Positions 1 to 6,720 of a stretch of 22,781 nt of DNA are shown one piece after another. The notes under the pieces were generated by a model, which was given only the letters and a program-made list of their open reading frames with translations, was not told where the DNA came from and did not search any database. Source of the DNA: DATLAN01 sp035527455 (GTDB lineage Bacteria; Planctomycetota; Planctomycetia; Pirellulales; Thermoguttaceae); assembly GCA_035527455.1 (NCBI GenBank), contig DATLAN010000286.1:1-22781 (forward strand), read 5' to 3'. Position 1 is the first letter of the stretch, and each line of letters starts with the position of its first letter. The translations under genes were made by a program, and so were the position numbers.

Positions 1-63
1 GTAACTTTCAAGCCGCTCTTGCCAGTCCAAATAGTCATCCAGATCGCTCGGTGGCCGTCCCAT
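1..63 (-). CDS. 5' end of a probable IS66-type accessory / helix-turn-helix transposase protein (partial)
   Basis: The first 21 codons read MGRPPSDLDDYLDWQERLES plus Y, and the gene runs off the left edge. The start is supported by a Shine-Dalgarno-like GGGAG about 8 nt upstream on the minus strand. A W-x-x-R-L-x-x-Y opening resembles the N terminus of small helix-turn-helix proteins that accompany IS66-type elements, where a segment such as SGLSVxxFC would follow. That segment lies outside the window, so the identity is a weak inference. It sits in the island side of the tRNA/integrase junction, where mobile cargo is expected. Confidence 0.4.
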   Translation of the reverse strand, partial: MGRPPSDLDDYLDWQERLESY

Positions 64-375
64 CACGTGTCTCCCAAGAGTGCGGTGCCCCAGCACTCAA
101 GAATACACGACCTGGCAAGTATGGATCTGGCGGACGCTTACAGACGTCCAGACTTTTCCAGACTTTTCCAGACTTTTCCAGACTTTTCCACCCGCGGCGC
201 CTCTGGCAGAGTGGTGCGCGGACAGGCACAGTTTGAACAGCTACACGAAAGCGTGCTGTCTTTGAACCGGATCTCCGTCCCCAGAAGATGCCGCGACTGA
301 CCGGCGCAGCTCAGCAAGAGCGCTGGCAGGAGACTCCAGCCGCATTTGGCTTGGCCACCGATGAATCTGCCGGAA
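64..375. other. Gene-free stretch between the partial left-edge gene and the integrase
   Basis: This 312-bp stretch holds the upstream region of the left-edge gene and the 3' flank of the integrase. It carries a block of 10-bp tandem repeats (listed separately). The short open frames here are either built out of that repeat or have no recognisable protein features, and I see no convincing gene. TTTGAAC occurs at about 231 and 261, without further symmetry. Confidence 0.5.
143..190. repeat. 10-bp tandem direct repeat, four exact copies plus one degenerate
   Basis: GACTTTTCCA occurs four times head to tail at 151-190, preceded by a shortened GACGTCCA at 143-150. On the minus strand this reads TGGAAAAGTC, and it ends about 88 bp upstream of the left-edge start codon. 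The spacing is close to one DNA helical turn, so a protein could bind the same face repeatedly. Simple replication slippage is the other explanation. Confidence 0.85.
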
Positions 376-1560
376 TCACCCCAATTTCCCCATGATCTCT
401 CGGGCTTTCTCCCGATCGATCTCGGCATAGATCTCCGACGTTACAGCCGAGGAGTGCCCCAGGATGATCCTGGCGGCCTCGATGCCGTACGCCGCTCGGA
501 TGCGGGTGGCTGCGTTGTGCCGGAGTTGGTTGGGAGCCCAGCTTGGCACGCCCGCCCGTGCACAGGCTCGGCTGACTGCATGGTCATAGGCGAGAGTGCG
601 GTAGTGGTCGCCTGGGGCGCGGCGTGGCGCTCGTTTGGGTTGGCGGCGGCGTTGGCTTGGCGATATCGGCGTCTTGCGGTCTTTGGCACGCTGGGCGTTA
701 TACCAGGCGCGGGCCTCCCGGGGCGAGAACAGGTAGGCGTGCAACTCGGACTTCAGCCATGGCTCGATGATCGTCTGGGCATGGGGGCCAAGATAGACCA
801 CGCGTTCTTTGCCGTGGTGCTCAGCCTTGTGTGAGTGGGGCCGATACTCCCAGATCCTGCCCTGCATCTTGATATCGATTGTCCGCGCCAGGCACGCTTC
901 TCCCGGACGGCAGCCTGTCCATAGCTGGAGATTGACCATCGCCCATATTTGGGGCGTGACGAACGGTTCAATGGCCGCGACGTGGTCTTCGGGGACCGGC
1001 TTGACCGGCTCCGTTTCGATGGCTTCGCCGACGCGCAGTCCCTCGACGGCACAAAGCGATCGCCAGACCGACTCCAGGACCAGCTCGCGGGCAACGCCCC
1101 ATTTGAACACGTGGCGGATCCGGGTAACGTGCTGGTTGATCCTCTTTCGGCAGATCCCCGCCTCGATCAGCTTCTGCCGGCACGCGACCAGGGCCAGCGG
1201 GCCGAAACGGGGGACCGGTTCACGACCATAGAGTTGTCGGACCGGGCGCAGCGCGACCCGGAAGCTCCTCTGCTCGCTGGTCGGTTTCCCGTTCTTGACG
1301 TACCGCTGCTTCGCGTGGTCCCAGAAGGCCAGGATAAGCTCGTTGAGGGAGAGGGCTGTGCCAGAGCCGCGCAGAAAGGAGAAACCGGTCTCCGGTTGGC
1401 AGCGGGCAATTTTCCACTCGGCAATCAGCCGAGCGTACTTCTCGTGGCTCTCGGGCGAACCGAAGAGACCCAAATAGTGGTTCCTGCCGTCGATCGTGAC
1501 GACCGCACAATTTCGGGCCTTGTGCCGTCGATAAGAAGGGGGACACTTCGTACGTGGCAT
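376..1560 (-). CDS. Tyrosine recombinase / phage-type integrase
   Basis: This 394-residue site-specific DNA integrase probably moves the element inserted at the adjacent tRNA-Asn. The C-terminal catalytic domain spans about 205-390. It shows Arg I (R218 in TGCRPGE), a lysine-bearing beta-turn (HGKERVVYLG, about 249-258), box II as NQLRH (N344, R347), a second histidine in LGHSS (H369) and the tyrosine nucleophile Y378 in EIYAEID. N344 occupies the place of the first His of the usual HxxR, a form I associate with planctomycete integrases. An Arg/Lys-rich linker (about 303-316) interrupts the catalytic domain. The N-terminal 160 residues look like the SAM-like core-binding region. The start at 1560 is preferred because GGAGG lies 10 nt upstream; the upstream in-frame ATG at 1596 falls inside a palindrome and lacks a ribosome site. 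The gene runs in the same direction as the tRNA, beginning 122 bp beyond its 3' end. Confidence 0.93.
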   Translation of the reverse strand: MPRTKCPPSYRRHKARNCAVVTIDGRNHYLGLFGSPESHEKYARLIAEWKIARCQPETGFSFLRGSGTALSLNELILAFWDHAKQRYVKNGKPTSEQRSFRVALRPVRQLYGREPVPRFGPLALVACRQKLIEAGICRKRINQHVTRIRHVFKWGVARELVLESVWRSLCAVEGLRVGEAIETEPVKPVPEDHVAAIEPFVTPQIWAMVNLQLWTGCRPGEACLARTIDIKMQGRIWEYRPHSHKAEHHGKERVVYLGPHAQTIIEPWLKSELHAYLFSPREARAWYNAQRAKDRKTPISPSQRRRQPKRAPRRAPGDHYRTLAYDHAVSRACARAGVPSWAPNQLRHNAATRIRAAYGIEAARIILGHSSAVTSEIYAEIDREKAREIMGKLG

Positions 1561-1584
1561 GATGGTGCGACCTCCGAGATTTCT

Positions 1585-1606
1585 AAAACGGTACATGTAC
1601 CGTTTT
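1585..1606. promoter_or_regulatory. Perfect 22-bp palindrome in the integrase upstream region (candidate operator)
   Basis: The sequence is exactly self-complementary over 22 bp, with centre GGTACATGTACC and AAAAC/GTTTT arms. It sits 25-46 bp upstream of the integrase ATG. On the minus strand a weak promoter-like pair (CTGAAA at 1607-1612, TTTAGA about 17 bp downstream) would place the palindrome in the spacer, as expected for a repressor site. The absence of a loop favours a dimeric protein site over a hairpin. Because T-runs flank it, a weak bidirectional terminator for the tRNA transcript is an alternative. Confidence 0.55.
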
Positions 1607-1682
1607 TCAGAGAACCTCTTTGCCGCACCACCCGACGCAGGTGGGTATCCTATCTCCAGGATTCAGCAGGATTTACGTCAAG

Positions 1683-1755
1683 CTCCCCGACAAGGACTCG
1701 AACCTTGGACAAAGCGGTTAACAGCCGCTTGCTCTACCAACTGAGCTATCGGGGA
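1683..1755 (-). tRNA. trnN: tRNA-Asn (anticodon GTT)
   Basis: The minus strand folds as a 73-nt cloverleaf. It has acceptor TCCCCGA/TCGGGGA, D stem GCTC/GAGC, anticodon stem AGCGG/CCGCT around loop CTGTTAA, T stem CAAGG/CCTTG around TTCGAGT, and discriminator G73. GTT in the loop reads Asn codons, and G73 is the usual discriminator for tRNA-Asn. CCA is not encoded (CTT follows). Its 3' half is the likely attachment site of the element carrying the neighbouring integrase. Confidence 0.97.
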
Positions 1756-1767
1756 ATCAGAAACTCT

Positions 1768-1796
1768 ATCTTAGTCGAGGCACCCAAGAGTGCCAA
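1768..1796 (-). promoter_or_regulatory. Sigma70-type promoter of tRNA-Asn
   Basis: On the minus strand TTGGCA (1796-1791) and TAAGAT (1773-1768) are separated by 17 bp. The predicted start is around 1761, about 6 nt before the mature tRNA 5' end. The -35 hexamer matches consensus at 5 of 6 positions and the -10 at 4 of 6. Confidence 0.65.
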
Positions 1797-1823
1797 GTGC
1801 CGACTGCGCGGGAAGTGAACCCC

Positions 1824-2258
1824 CTACGGGTTCCGAGAATCGCCCCGCTCCTTCTCCAGTATTACCCGGTTGCCCGACGCGTTGTACTGCACCCGAGTCA
1901 TGAACGCCTTCATTAACATGACACCCCGCCCTCCGGGTGCTGCAAGGTGGGTGAGTTCGGTGGGGTCGGGAACCGCCGTCGGATCGAATCCGTCCCCCTC
2001 GTCGGTGATCTCTATGTGGACCAACTCGGGGGCAATGCGACAGGCAATTCGCACCTGCTTGTCTTCGTCGAAGCGGTTGCCGTGCTGGATGGCGTTGACC
2101 AGGGCCTCCTCCATCGCCAAGTGGACGCCGAAAACGTCGTGCGCACGCCAGTGGCGCGACTGCAACTGACCGAGCACTTCACCCAGGATGCGTCTGCCGG
2201 ATGCCGTGTCGCTGGGGATGACATGCTCGCACTGCCAGATCCAATGATCTTCGGACAT
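1824..2258 (-). CDS. RsbW-like anti-sigma factor, HATPase_c_2 serine kinase
   Basis: This 144-residue GHKL-fold ATPase belongs to the RsbW/SpoIIAB type. In that family it binds and holds a sigma factor or other partner, and phosphorylates a STAS antagonist. Visible ATP-site motifs are the N box EEALVNAIQHG (about 50-60, N55), the G1 box DEGDGFDP (86-93) and the G2 box GGRGVMLM (109-116). Length is normal for a stand-alone kinase. The frame stays open far upstream, but that part overlaps the STAS gene in another frame, so ATG 2258 is chosen; its ribosome site is weak, suggesting coupling to the gene 44 bp upstream. Whether the partner is a sigma factor or another protein cannot be told here, as no sigma gene is adjacent. 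Confidence 0.88.
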   Translation of the reverse strand: MSEDHWIWQCEHVIPSDTASGRRILGEVLGQLQSRHWRAHDVFGVHLAMEEALVNAIQHGNRFDEDKQVRIACRIAPELVHIEITDEGDGFDPTAVPDPTELTHLAAPGGRGVMLMKAFMTRVQYNASGNRVILEKERGDSRNP

Positions 2259-2302
2259 AGGCGTGGCCGCTGCAAGAGAAGAGCAATACGCTTTCGCGCC
2301 CG

Positions 2303-2656
2303 CTAGAAGGCCGCCAGAGCGTCGGCTTCGTCTTCCTTGATGTCGAACAACCGGTCCAACTTCGTGATGACGAATACTTCGTGGATCTCCGGCCGGATAT
2401 TCGACAGTTTCAGTTCTCCGCCGTGCGTTTTCACCTTCTTGTCCAAGGTGATCAGCTTGCCCAAGGCGGCACTGGAAAGGAAATCGACCGAAGAGAAATT
2501 CAACAAGAGCTTCCCGCGGTTCTCCACTTCCACCAGCCGGAACAACTCGCGTCCCAGCTCTTGGATGTTGATGTCTTCGATGATTTTCTGGTCGCGAAAC
2601 CGAACCACCGTGACCTCGCCGACCTCGTTGACATCCAATCGTTGGTATTCGGCCAT
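2303..2656 (-). CDS. STAS-domain anti-sigma factor antagonist (RsbV/SpoIIAA-like)
   Basis: This 117-residue single STAS domain is expected to bind the RsbW-like kinase encoded just downstream and to release its partner when unphosphorylated. The segment LNFSSVDFLSSAALGKLI (about 52-69) aligns with the conserved D-S-S/T-G region of SpoIIAA/RsbV, which makes S61 (or S62) the likely phospho-acceptor. The usual Asp before it is replaced by Leu and the Gly after it by Ala. The start at 2656 has a strong AAAGGAGT ribosome site about 8 nt upstream. The gene is first in a two-gene operon with a 44-bp gap. No PP2C phosphatase that would reset the switch is found nearby. Confidence 0.9.
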   Translation of the reverse strand: MAEYQRLDVNEVGEVTVVRFRDQKIIEDINIQELGRELFRLVEVENRGKLLLNFSSVDFLSSAALGKLITLDKKVKTHGGELKLSNIRPEIHEVFVITKLDRLFDIKEDEADALAAF

Positions 2657-2790
2657 CTACAGGACTCCTTTGGCAGAACAAAGAATAGCTTCCAAACCGC
2701 CAACACGGCCAGTGCCATTCCACCCGGATAGTGGGGGCCCGTGTTCAATCCGGCCGGTCGTGATCTTGTGCTGTCGCTTCGTCTTTGTTC

Positions 2791-2818
2791 ATGATATCGC
2801 CCCCAAAGTGTGTGTCAA
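2791..2818 (-). promoter_or_regulatory. Sigma70-type promoter of the STAS/anti-sigma operon
   Basis: The minus strand shows a perfect TTGACA (2818-2813), a 16-bp spacer and TATCAT (2796-2791, 5 of 6 matches). Transcription would start near 2784 and give a leader of about 128 nt before the STAS start codon. A 15-codon frame beginning within the -10 box is too early to be translated from this promoter. Confidence 0.6.
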
Positions 2819-2947
2819 GCGGGGGGCCAAGCCGAAGGAAGTCGTTGGAAGGTTTTCGGCCGGATCGAGAAACGAGAAGCAGGCCAGACGCGCTGCTGGG
2901 TCCACGATCGGCAGAGCCGCCAACGCAACGCCAACGGGAAATCGAGA

Positions 2948-3424
2948 TCAAAACGGGGTTTCCTCGGATTGTGCCTGACTCTTCAGGATCGCCCGGCGAA
3001 TGAGAATGAAGTTCGAGCCGCGATACTCGGCGACCGTTCCGGTGACGCTCCACTGGAGTTGTGCGGGGTTGTCGCCGATGGCCTGGGCAATGCGTTCCAA
3101 GCTCAGGTTCTCCAATCCGACGAAGCGGTCTTTCCCGTCCTCGGAGAAGAACGTCACGCGATCGGCCGTCGTCCGGAAGTAGCCCAGCCGATCGACGACT
3201 TCCGTGCCTTCCCGGATCTGGCGTCGGGAGTCATCTCGCTCTGAAGGGCTGGAGTCGGCGGAGGGACCTTCCCGGTCGTCGAAACGGTCGGCGGGGGTGT
3301 GGATTTGAGCCGACACCCATCCCAGCGCGAACAACAAGGCGATCCCGCCGGCCGTGGCGACGGCAGCGAGCCGGCAGAAACTCGCAGTGCGGCCGGTTGG
3401 AAACATGCTGCGGCGAGGCATCAT
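2948..3424 (-). CDS. Membrane-anchored or secreted hypothetical protein, 158 residues
   Basis: I do not assign a function. The N terminus (MMPRRSMFPTGRTAS…) has basic residues followed by a hydrophobic stretch at about 19-40, which acts as a signal anchor or signal peptide. A polar Asp/Ser/Arg-rich linker (about 43-72) leads to a compact domain (about 73-150) with repeated aromatic/aliphatic spacing (GYFRTTADRVTFF, LENLSLERIAQAIG, WSVTGTVAEYRGSNFILIRR). The end of that domain looks like a small beta fold. Start 3424 is backed by AAGGAG 9-10 nt upstream; an adjacent second ATG at 3421 is equally possible. The open frame upstream of 3424 has no coding character. Confidence 0.65.
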   Translation of the reverse strand: MMPRRSMFPTGRTASFCRLAAVATAGGIALLFALGWVSAQIHTPADRFDDREGPSADSSPSERDDSRRQIREGTEVVDRLGYFRTTADRVTFFSEDGKDRFVGLENLSLERIAQAIGDNPAQLQWSVTGTVAEYRGSNFILIRRAILKSQAQSEETPF

Positions 3425-3825
3425 GGCTCTTCGCTCCTTGGGTTTCGAGTCGTCGGCGGGATCGGAACGTCGTCCAGATTTCTTATTCGGAGCCTGCCGT
3501 TGATGACGTGACGCATTCCTGCACGGCCGGCACCACCCGAACTGCGACTGCCGAAACCGCAGCGATGGTTTCCGGAGGCCAGCTTGACTTGCGGAGCCGG
3601 GTTGCCTATTGGCAACATGATTCCGGAAGGCGACGGATCTGCCCGCGGACTCAGGGTCCGCCGAACCAAGACGTGGGTGCGCAATCCATTGCGTGACAAG
3701 GGCTTCCCGTCGGGACAGGGCCGGGGCGGATCGATAGGTACGGCGTTTGCCCTTCTTACCCCGAGCATCGCCGACGCCTTCGGAACGCTCTTGCCCGAAT
3801 CCTACCACTCGAGAACGCTCTTCTG
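3425..3825. other. Gene-free divergent intergenic region with two short dyads
   Basis: This 401-bp region separates two divergently transcribed secreted-protein genes, so promoters for both should lie here, but I cannot pick a convincing pair. It holds two short inverted repeats: GTTGCC-TATT-GGCAAC (3601-3616) and CGCAAT-CC-ATTGCG (3680-3693). Open frames in it show no recognisable protein features. Confidence 0.4.
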
Positions 3826-4185
3826 ATGAAAACGAATCTATCGATTGGCCTGTTGTGCGGATTATTGGTGATGGTGATGGTGATCGGGTCGCCCGACCGG
3901 TCGAACCTTGCCGCGGCGGCCGCACCGTCGCTCGTGGTGCCGCCGCTCGTGGTGCCGCAGCCAACCGCGGCCGGGCAAATCCGCGTGGAACTGGTCAGCG
4001 GCCGTGTGTTTACGGCCCAACTCGACGCGTGGACCGACGCACAACTGCTTTGGCTTCGCTGGGAGCGAGGGTCGGTCGTGCTGCGACGTCCGATCCGCTG
4101 GGATCGAGTCGTCCGTGCGAACGTCGCCGGCGAAGAACTCTCGGGAGAAGAGTTTCGCGAAATGGTGGAGGCCCAGGGTTCGTGA
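3826..4185 (+). CDS. Secreted small hypothetical protein with a beta-rich domain
   Basis: The 119-residue product starts with a typical signal peptide (MKTNLSIGLLCGLLVMVMVI, then an Ala-rich stretch to about residue 35). The rest (about 50-115) has the pattern IRVELVSGRVFTAQLDAWT…LLWLRWERGSVVLRRPIRWDRVV, which resembles a small Sm-like or SH3-like beta barrel found at the front of larger planctomycete proteins. I recognise no specific family and give no function. The start codon has no good Shine-Dalgarno, so initiation is less certain. The following 260 bp stay open in another frame to about 4451 and may be decayed sequence. Confidence 0.6.
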   Translation: MKTNLSIGLLCGLLVMVMVIGSPDRSNLAAAAAPSLVVPPLVVPQPTAAGQIRVELVSGRVFTAQLDAWTDAQLLWLRWERGSVVLRRPIRWDRVVRANVAGEELSGEEFREMVEAQGS

Positions 4186-4469
4186 CCTTGGGAGTGGTTG
4201 GCCAGCTACTCGCCCTTCCGAACGTCACCGACAAGCCCGAGGAGTTGCCCGCTCCAAGGCAGAATAGATCCCGCAACCCGAAGACGGAACTCCGCAGAGC
4301 TTCGGGCTGGGATCAGAAGGAACTCTCCGCGGGAGAGAAAGACAGAATCGCGGCCGCCATGAACGACTTCGATCTGCTGCGGTCCCGCTGCCCGCGGGGT
4401 TTTGCGCCCTTCGCCGACGAAGTGCAACAGCACATCCGTCCCCTATTCTGACTCGGTTCCGACTGCCCG

Positions 4470-5528
4470 CTACTCCTCTGCCTCCGCCTGCCTCTGTTCT
4501 TCTTCCTTGCTCAACTCCTCGGCTTTGCGGTAATCTGCGTCGGCCATTTCCTGATCGCCGCGGGCGCGGTAGATGTTTCCGCGGGCGAGATAGGCGCCGG
4601 GCCGCTCGGGATCGAGGCAGATGGCTTCGGTGTGATCGGTCAGGGCCTGGTCGAGATCGCCGCTGGCCGCGTAGACCAGGCCGCGGAACGTGTAGACTTC
4701 GGCCCAGTCGGGCTGGCGGCTCAGCGCGGCGTCGAAATCGGCGATGGCACGAGCGAACTCCAGTTTGACCGAGTAGTTCAGTCCGCGGTCGACGTAGGCC
4801 TGGATGTCTTCCGGATTCGAACGCAACGCCTCGGTGAAGTCGGCGATGGCGTCGTCGGGCTGATCCAACTGGTGATACGCGGTCCCCCGCATATAATAGA
4901 GGTCGGCATCTTTGGGACTGAGGCGGATGGCCTGTGTATAGTCGGCCGCCGCTCTCAGCGGCTCGTTGAGCTGCAGGTAAAGGCCGGCCCGATTGGCGTA
5001 GATGCCGCCGGTTCCCGGGTCAAGGCGGATGGCTTGGGTGTAGTCGTCGACCGCTTCCTCCAGTCGCCCCTGATCCGCCAGCGAGATACCGCGGTTGACG
5101 TAGGCGACGGCGTTGTCCGGATCGAGCCGGATGGCTTCGCTGTAATCGGCGATGGCCCGATCCAATTCCTTCAATTCGTCGTAGATGTATCCCCGATTGA
5201 TGTAGGCGTCGACGTAGTCGGGCGCCATTTCCAGCGTACTGGTGTAGTCGGCCACCGCTTCCTCCAGCTTGCCCAGGTCGTGGTAAGCCAGCCCCCGGCT
5301 GTAGTAGACCTCCGTTTCGGCCATTCCGCGATCGATCATCTCGCTGAATTCGGCGATGGCGTCGTCCAGTTCGTTCTTCTGCGCCAATGCGACGCCGCGA
5401 TGGTAGCGGGCCTCCATCAGTTCGGGATCGATATCGAGAGCTTCGCTGAACGCGGCGATGGCCTTGTCGAATTTCTCGCCGTGCAAGAAGGCAAGACCGC
5501 GGTTCAGGGATTCCATGGCCTTGGGCAT
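4470..5528 (-). CDS. Tetratricopeptide-repeat protein, about ten TPRs
   Basis: The 352-residue product is almost entirely 34-residue TPR units. Ten can be counted by the recurring [AV]Y-x-x-RG-x-x-Y and A(I/V)ADY/F-x-EAIRLDP signatures: residues 1 to about 335, then a Glu/Lys-rich tail. TPR superhelices act as protein-protein scaffolds; there is no enzymatic motif and no signal peptide, so the protein is probably cytoplasmic. ATG 5528 puts the first repeat right at the N terminus. An alternative in-frame ATG at 5579 would add 17 residues; neither has a strong ribosome site. The repeats are highly similar, suggesting recent internal duplication. Confidence 0.9.
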   Translation of the reverse strand: MPKAMESLNRGLAFLHGEKFDKAIAAFSEALDIDPELMEARYHRGVALAQKNELDDAIAEFSEMIDRGMAETEVYYSRGLAYHDLGKLEEAVADYTSTLEMAPDYVDAYINRGYIYDELKELDRAIADYSEAIRLDPDNAVAYVNRGISLADQGRLEEAVDDYTQAIRLDPGTGGIYANRAGLYLQLNEPLRAAADYTQAIRLSPKDADLYYMRGTAYHQLDQPDDAIADFTEALRSNPEDIQAYVDRGLNYSVKLEFARAIADFDAALSRQPDWAEVYTFRGLVYAASGDLDQALTDHTEAICLDPERPGAYLARGNIYRARGDQEMADADYRKAEELSKEEEQRQAEAEE

Positions 5529-5926
5529 GACGGCTCTCAGTGCCGGAGGGTTTAGGGATGAAAATAGAGATACTCGCACAACTGCCGGCCGAAAGCAAGG
5601 GTGGTCCGTCCGCCGGGGGCGCAGAAATCGCCGGTTGGTTCAGCGGCAGGGCAATCGAGCGTGGCGGGTTTCTGTTCCACGGCGGATCGAATTCGGCGGC
5701 GTGTCACCAATACGGGGGAATACTTCCCGGCCGACACCGGCATTATCCATGGTTCTTTTTCCCGCCTTGCCTATTTGGGCTGACGTTTGGCTTGAAAAGC
5801 TCGTCGATCCACATTGCGGGCCCGGCACCAGCCGTGCCATAATAGGCCGTTTCGCGGCAGGTGCTCCACGGGCCGTCTTCCGCGGCAGTTTTCCTTTCTC
5901 GGCCCATCCGGCATTCTTGGCCTCCG
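5529..5926. other. Divergent intergenic region between TPR and PHP-phosphatase genes
   Basis: This 398-bp stretch lies between divergent genes. A 94-codon plus-strand frame at 5558-5842 begins with ATG behind GGAGG (8-nt spacing), but its product has no recognisable domain and its third-position base use is not clearly coding, so I leave it uncalled. A tentative promoter for the downstream gene is listed separately. Confidence 0.35.
5814..5843 (+). promoter_or_regulatory. Tentative promoter of the PHP phosphatase gene
   Basis: TTGCGG (5814-5819) and CATAAT (5838-5843) are spaced by 18 bp and lie about 84 bp upstream of the start codon. The -10 matches consensus at 5 of 6 positions; the -35 only at 3. 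Confidence 0.3.
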
Positions 5927-6703
5927 ATGATTCCGCTGGTCGACGTCCACTGTCATCTGTTAGCCGGGCTGGACGACGGTCCGCGCACGGCGGAAGATGC
6001 CGTCGAGATGTGTCGGATGGCTTGGGCGGAGGGTACGCGCGTGGTGGCGGCGACCGCGCATCTCGGCCAGCGTTGGCCCCGCGCCACGCCCGACCGAATT
6101 CGCACGGCCACCGAGCAACTGGTTGCCGAATTGAAGGAGATCGATCTGGCGATGACGGTCTATCCTTCCGCCGAGGTGGACGTGCGGCCGGAAATGGAAG
6201 AGCTGTGGCGGCGCGGCGAATTGCTCGGCGTGGCCGACCGCAACGCCTACCTGTTGATCGAATTGCCGATGGACGTATTCGTGGACCTGCGCGATACGGT
6301 CCGCCGGTTTGCAGAACTCGGGATTCGTCCCATTCTGGCCCATCCGGAACGGTACGCGGAAATGCTGCACCAGCACGGCCGATTGGAAGAACTGGTCCGC
6401 ACGGGCTGTCTCGTGCAGGTTTCCTCGGACAACGTCACTGCTCCGCGTTGCCCGGAAGACGCCCGGGCGCTGAAACATTGGTTCCGCCGGGGATTGGTCC
6501 ATCTGGTTGGTTCCGACGGGCACTCACCCCGGTCGCGGCCGCCGCGGATGGCCGAAGCCTATCGAACCATCGCGGGCTGGGTGGGAAGCGACGTGGCCGA
6601 CCGGCTGTGCGGCTTCAACGGCCTGGCGGTTCTCGAAGGGCGTCCGTTGCGCGTCCCCAAGCCCAAGCCGCCTAAGAGAGGCTGGTTCTCGCGGTTCCGG
6701 TGA
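5927..6703 (+). CDS. CpsB/YwqE-like tyrosine-protein phosphatase, PHP superfamily
   Basis: The 258-residue protein has the PHP metal-site motifs of the CpsB/CapC/YwqE family: DVHCHLLAGLDDGP at 6-19 (H8, H10, D16, D17), TAH at 43-45, AEVDVRPE at 82-89 (E83), LAHPERY at 137-143 (H139) and SDGH at 196-199 (D197, H199). Members of this family are Mn-dependent phosphotyrosine phosphatases that counter bacterial tyrosine kinases controlling capsule or exopolysaccharide export. The family usually reads TPHH; here it is TAHL, a small departure. A basic C-terminal tail (KPKPPKRGWFSRFR) is unusual. ATG 5927 is chosen because the conserved motif starts six residues later; its ribosome site is weak. No kinase or polysaccharide genes are adjacent, so the substrate is unknown. 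Confidence 0.87.
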   Translation: MIPLVDVHCHLLAGLDDGPRTAEDAVEMCRMAWAEGTRVVAATAHLGQRWPRATPDRIRTATEQLVAELKEIDLAMTVYPSAEVDVRPEMEELWRRGELLGVADRNAYLLIELPMDVFVDLRDTVRRFAELGIRPILAHPERYAEMLHQHGRLEELVRTGCLVQVSSDNVTAPRCPEDARALKHWFRRGLVHLVGSDGHSPRSRPPRMAEAYRTIAGWVGSDVADRLCGFNGLAVLEGRPLRVPKPKPPKRGWFSRFR

Positions 6704-6720
6704 TTCGCGCGGGTGTCCGG

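Noticed and set aside
2948..3964. N-terminal extension of the 158-residue hypothetical to 338 residues
   Set aside because: The upstream part is low-complexity and crosses the divergent gene. ATG 3424 has a good ribosome site and is followed by a signal-type sequence.
4326..4340. CTCTCC-GCG-GGAGAG hairpin as a terminator
   Set aside because: The stem is short, no T-run follows, and it lies about 140 bp from the nearest stop codon.
5558..5842. 94-codon plus-strand frame with a good GGAGG site
   Set aside because: No domain, ambiguous third-position base use, and it lies in the divergent promoter region. It remains possible but unsupported.
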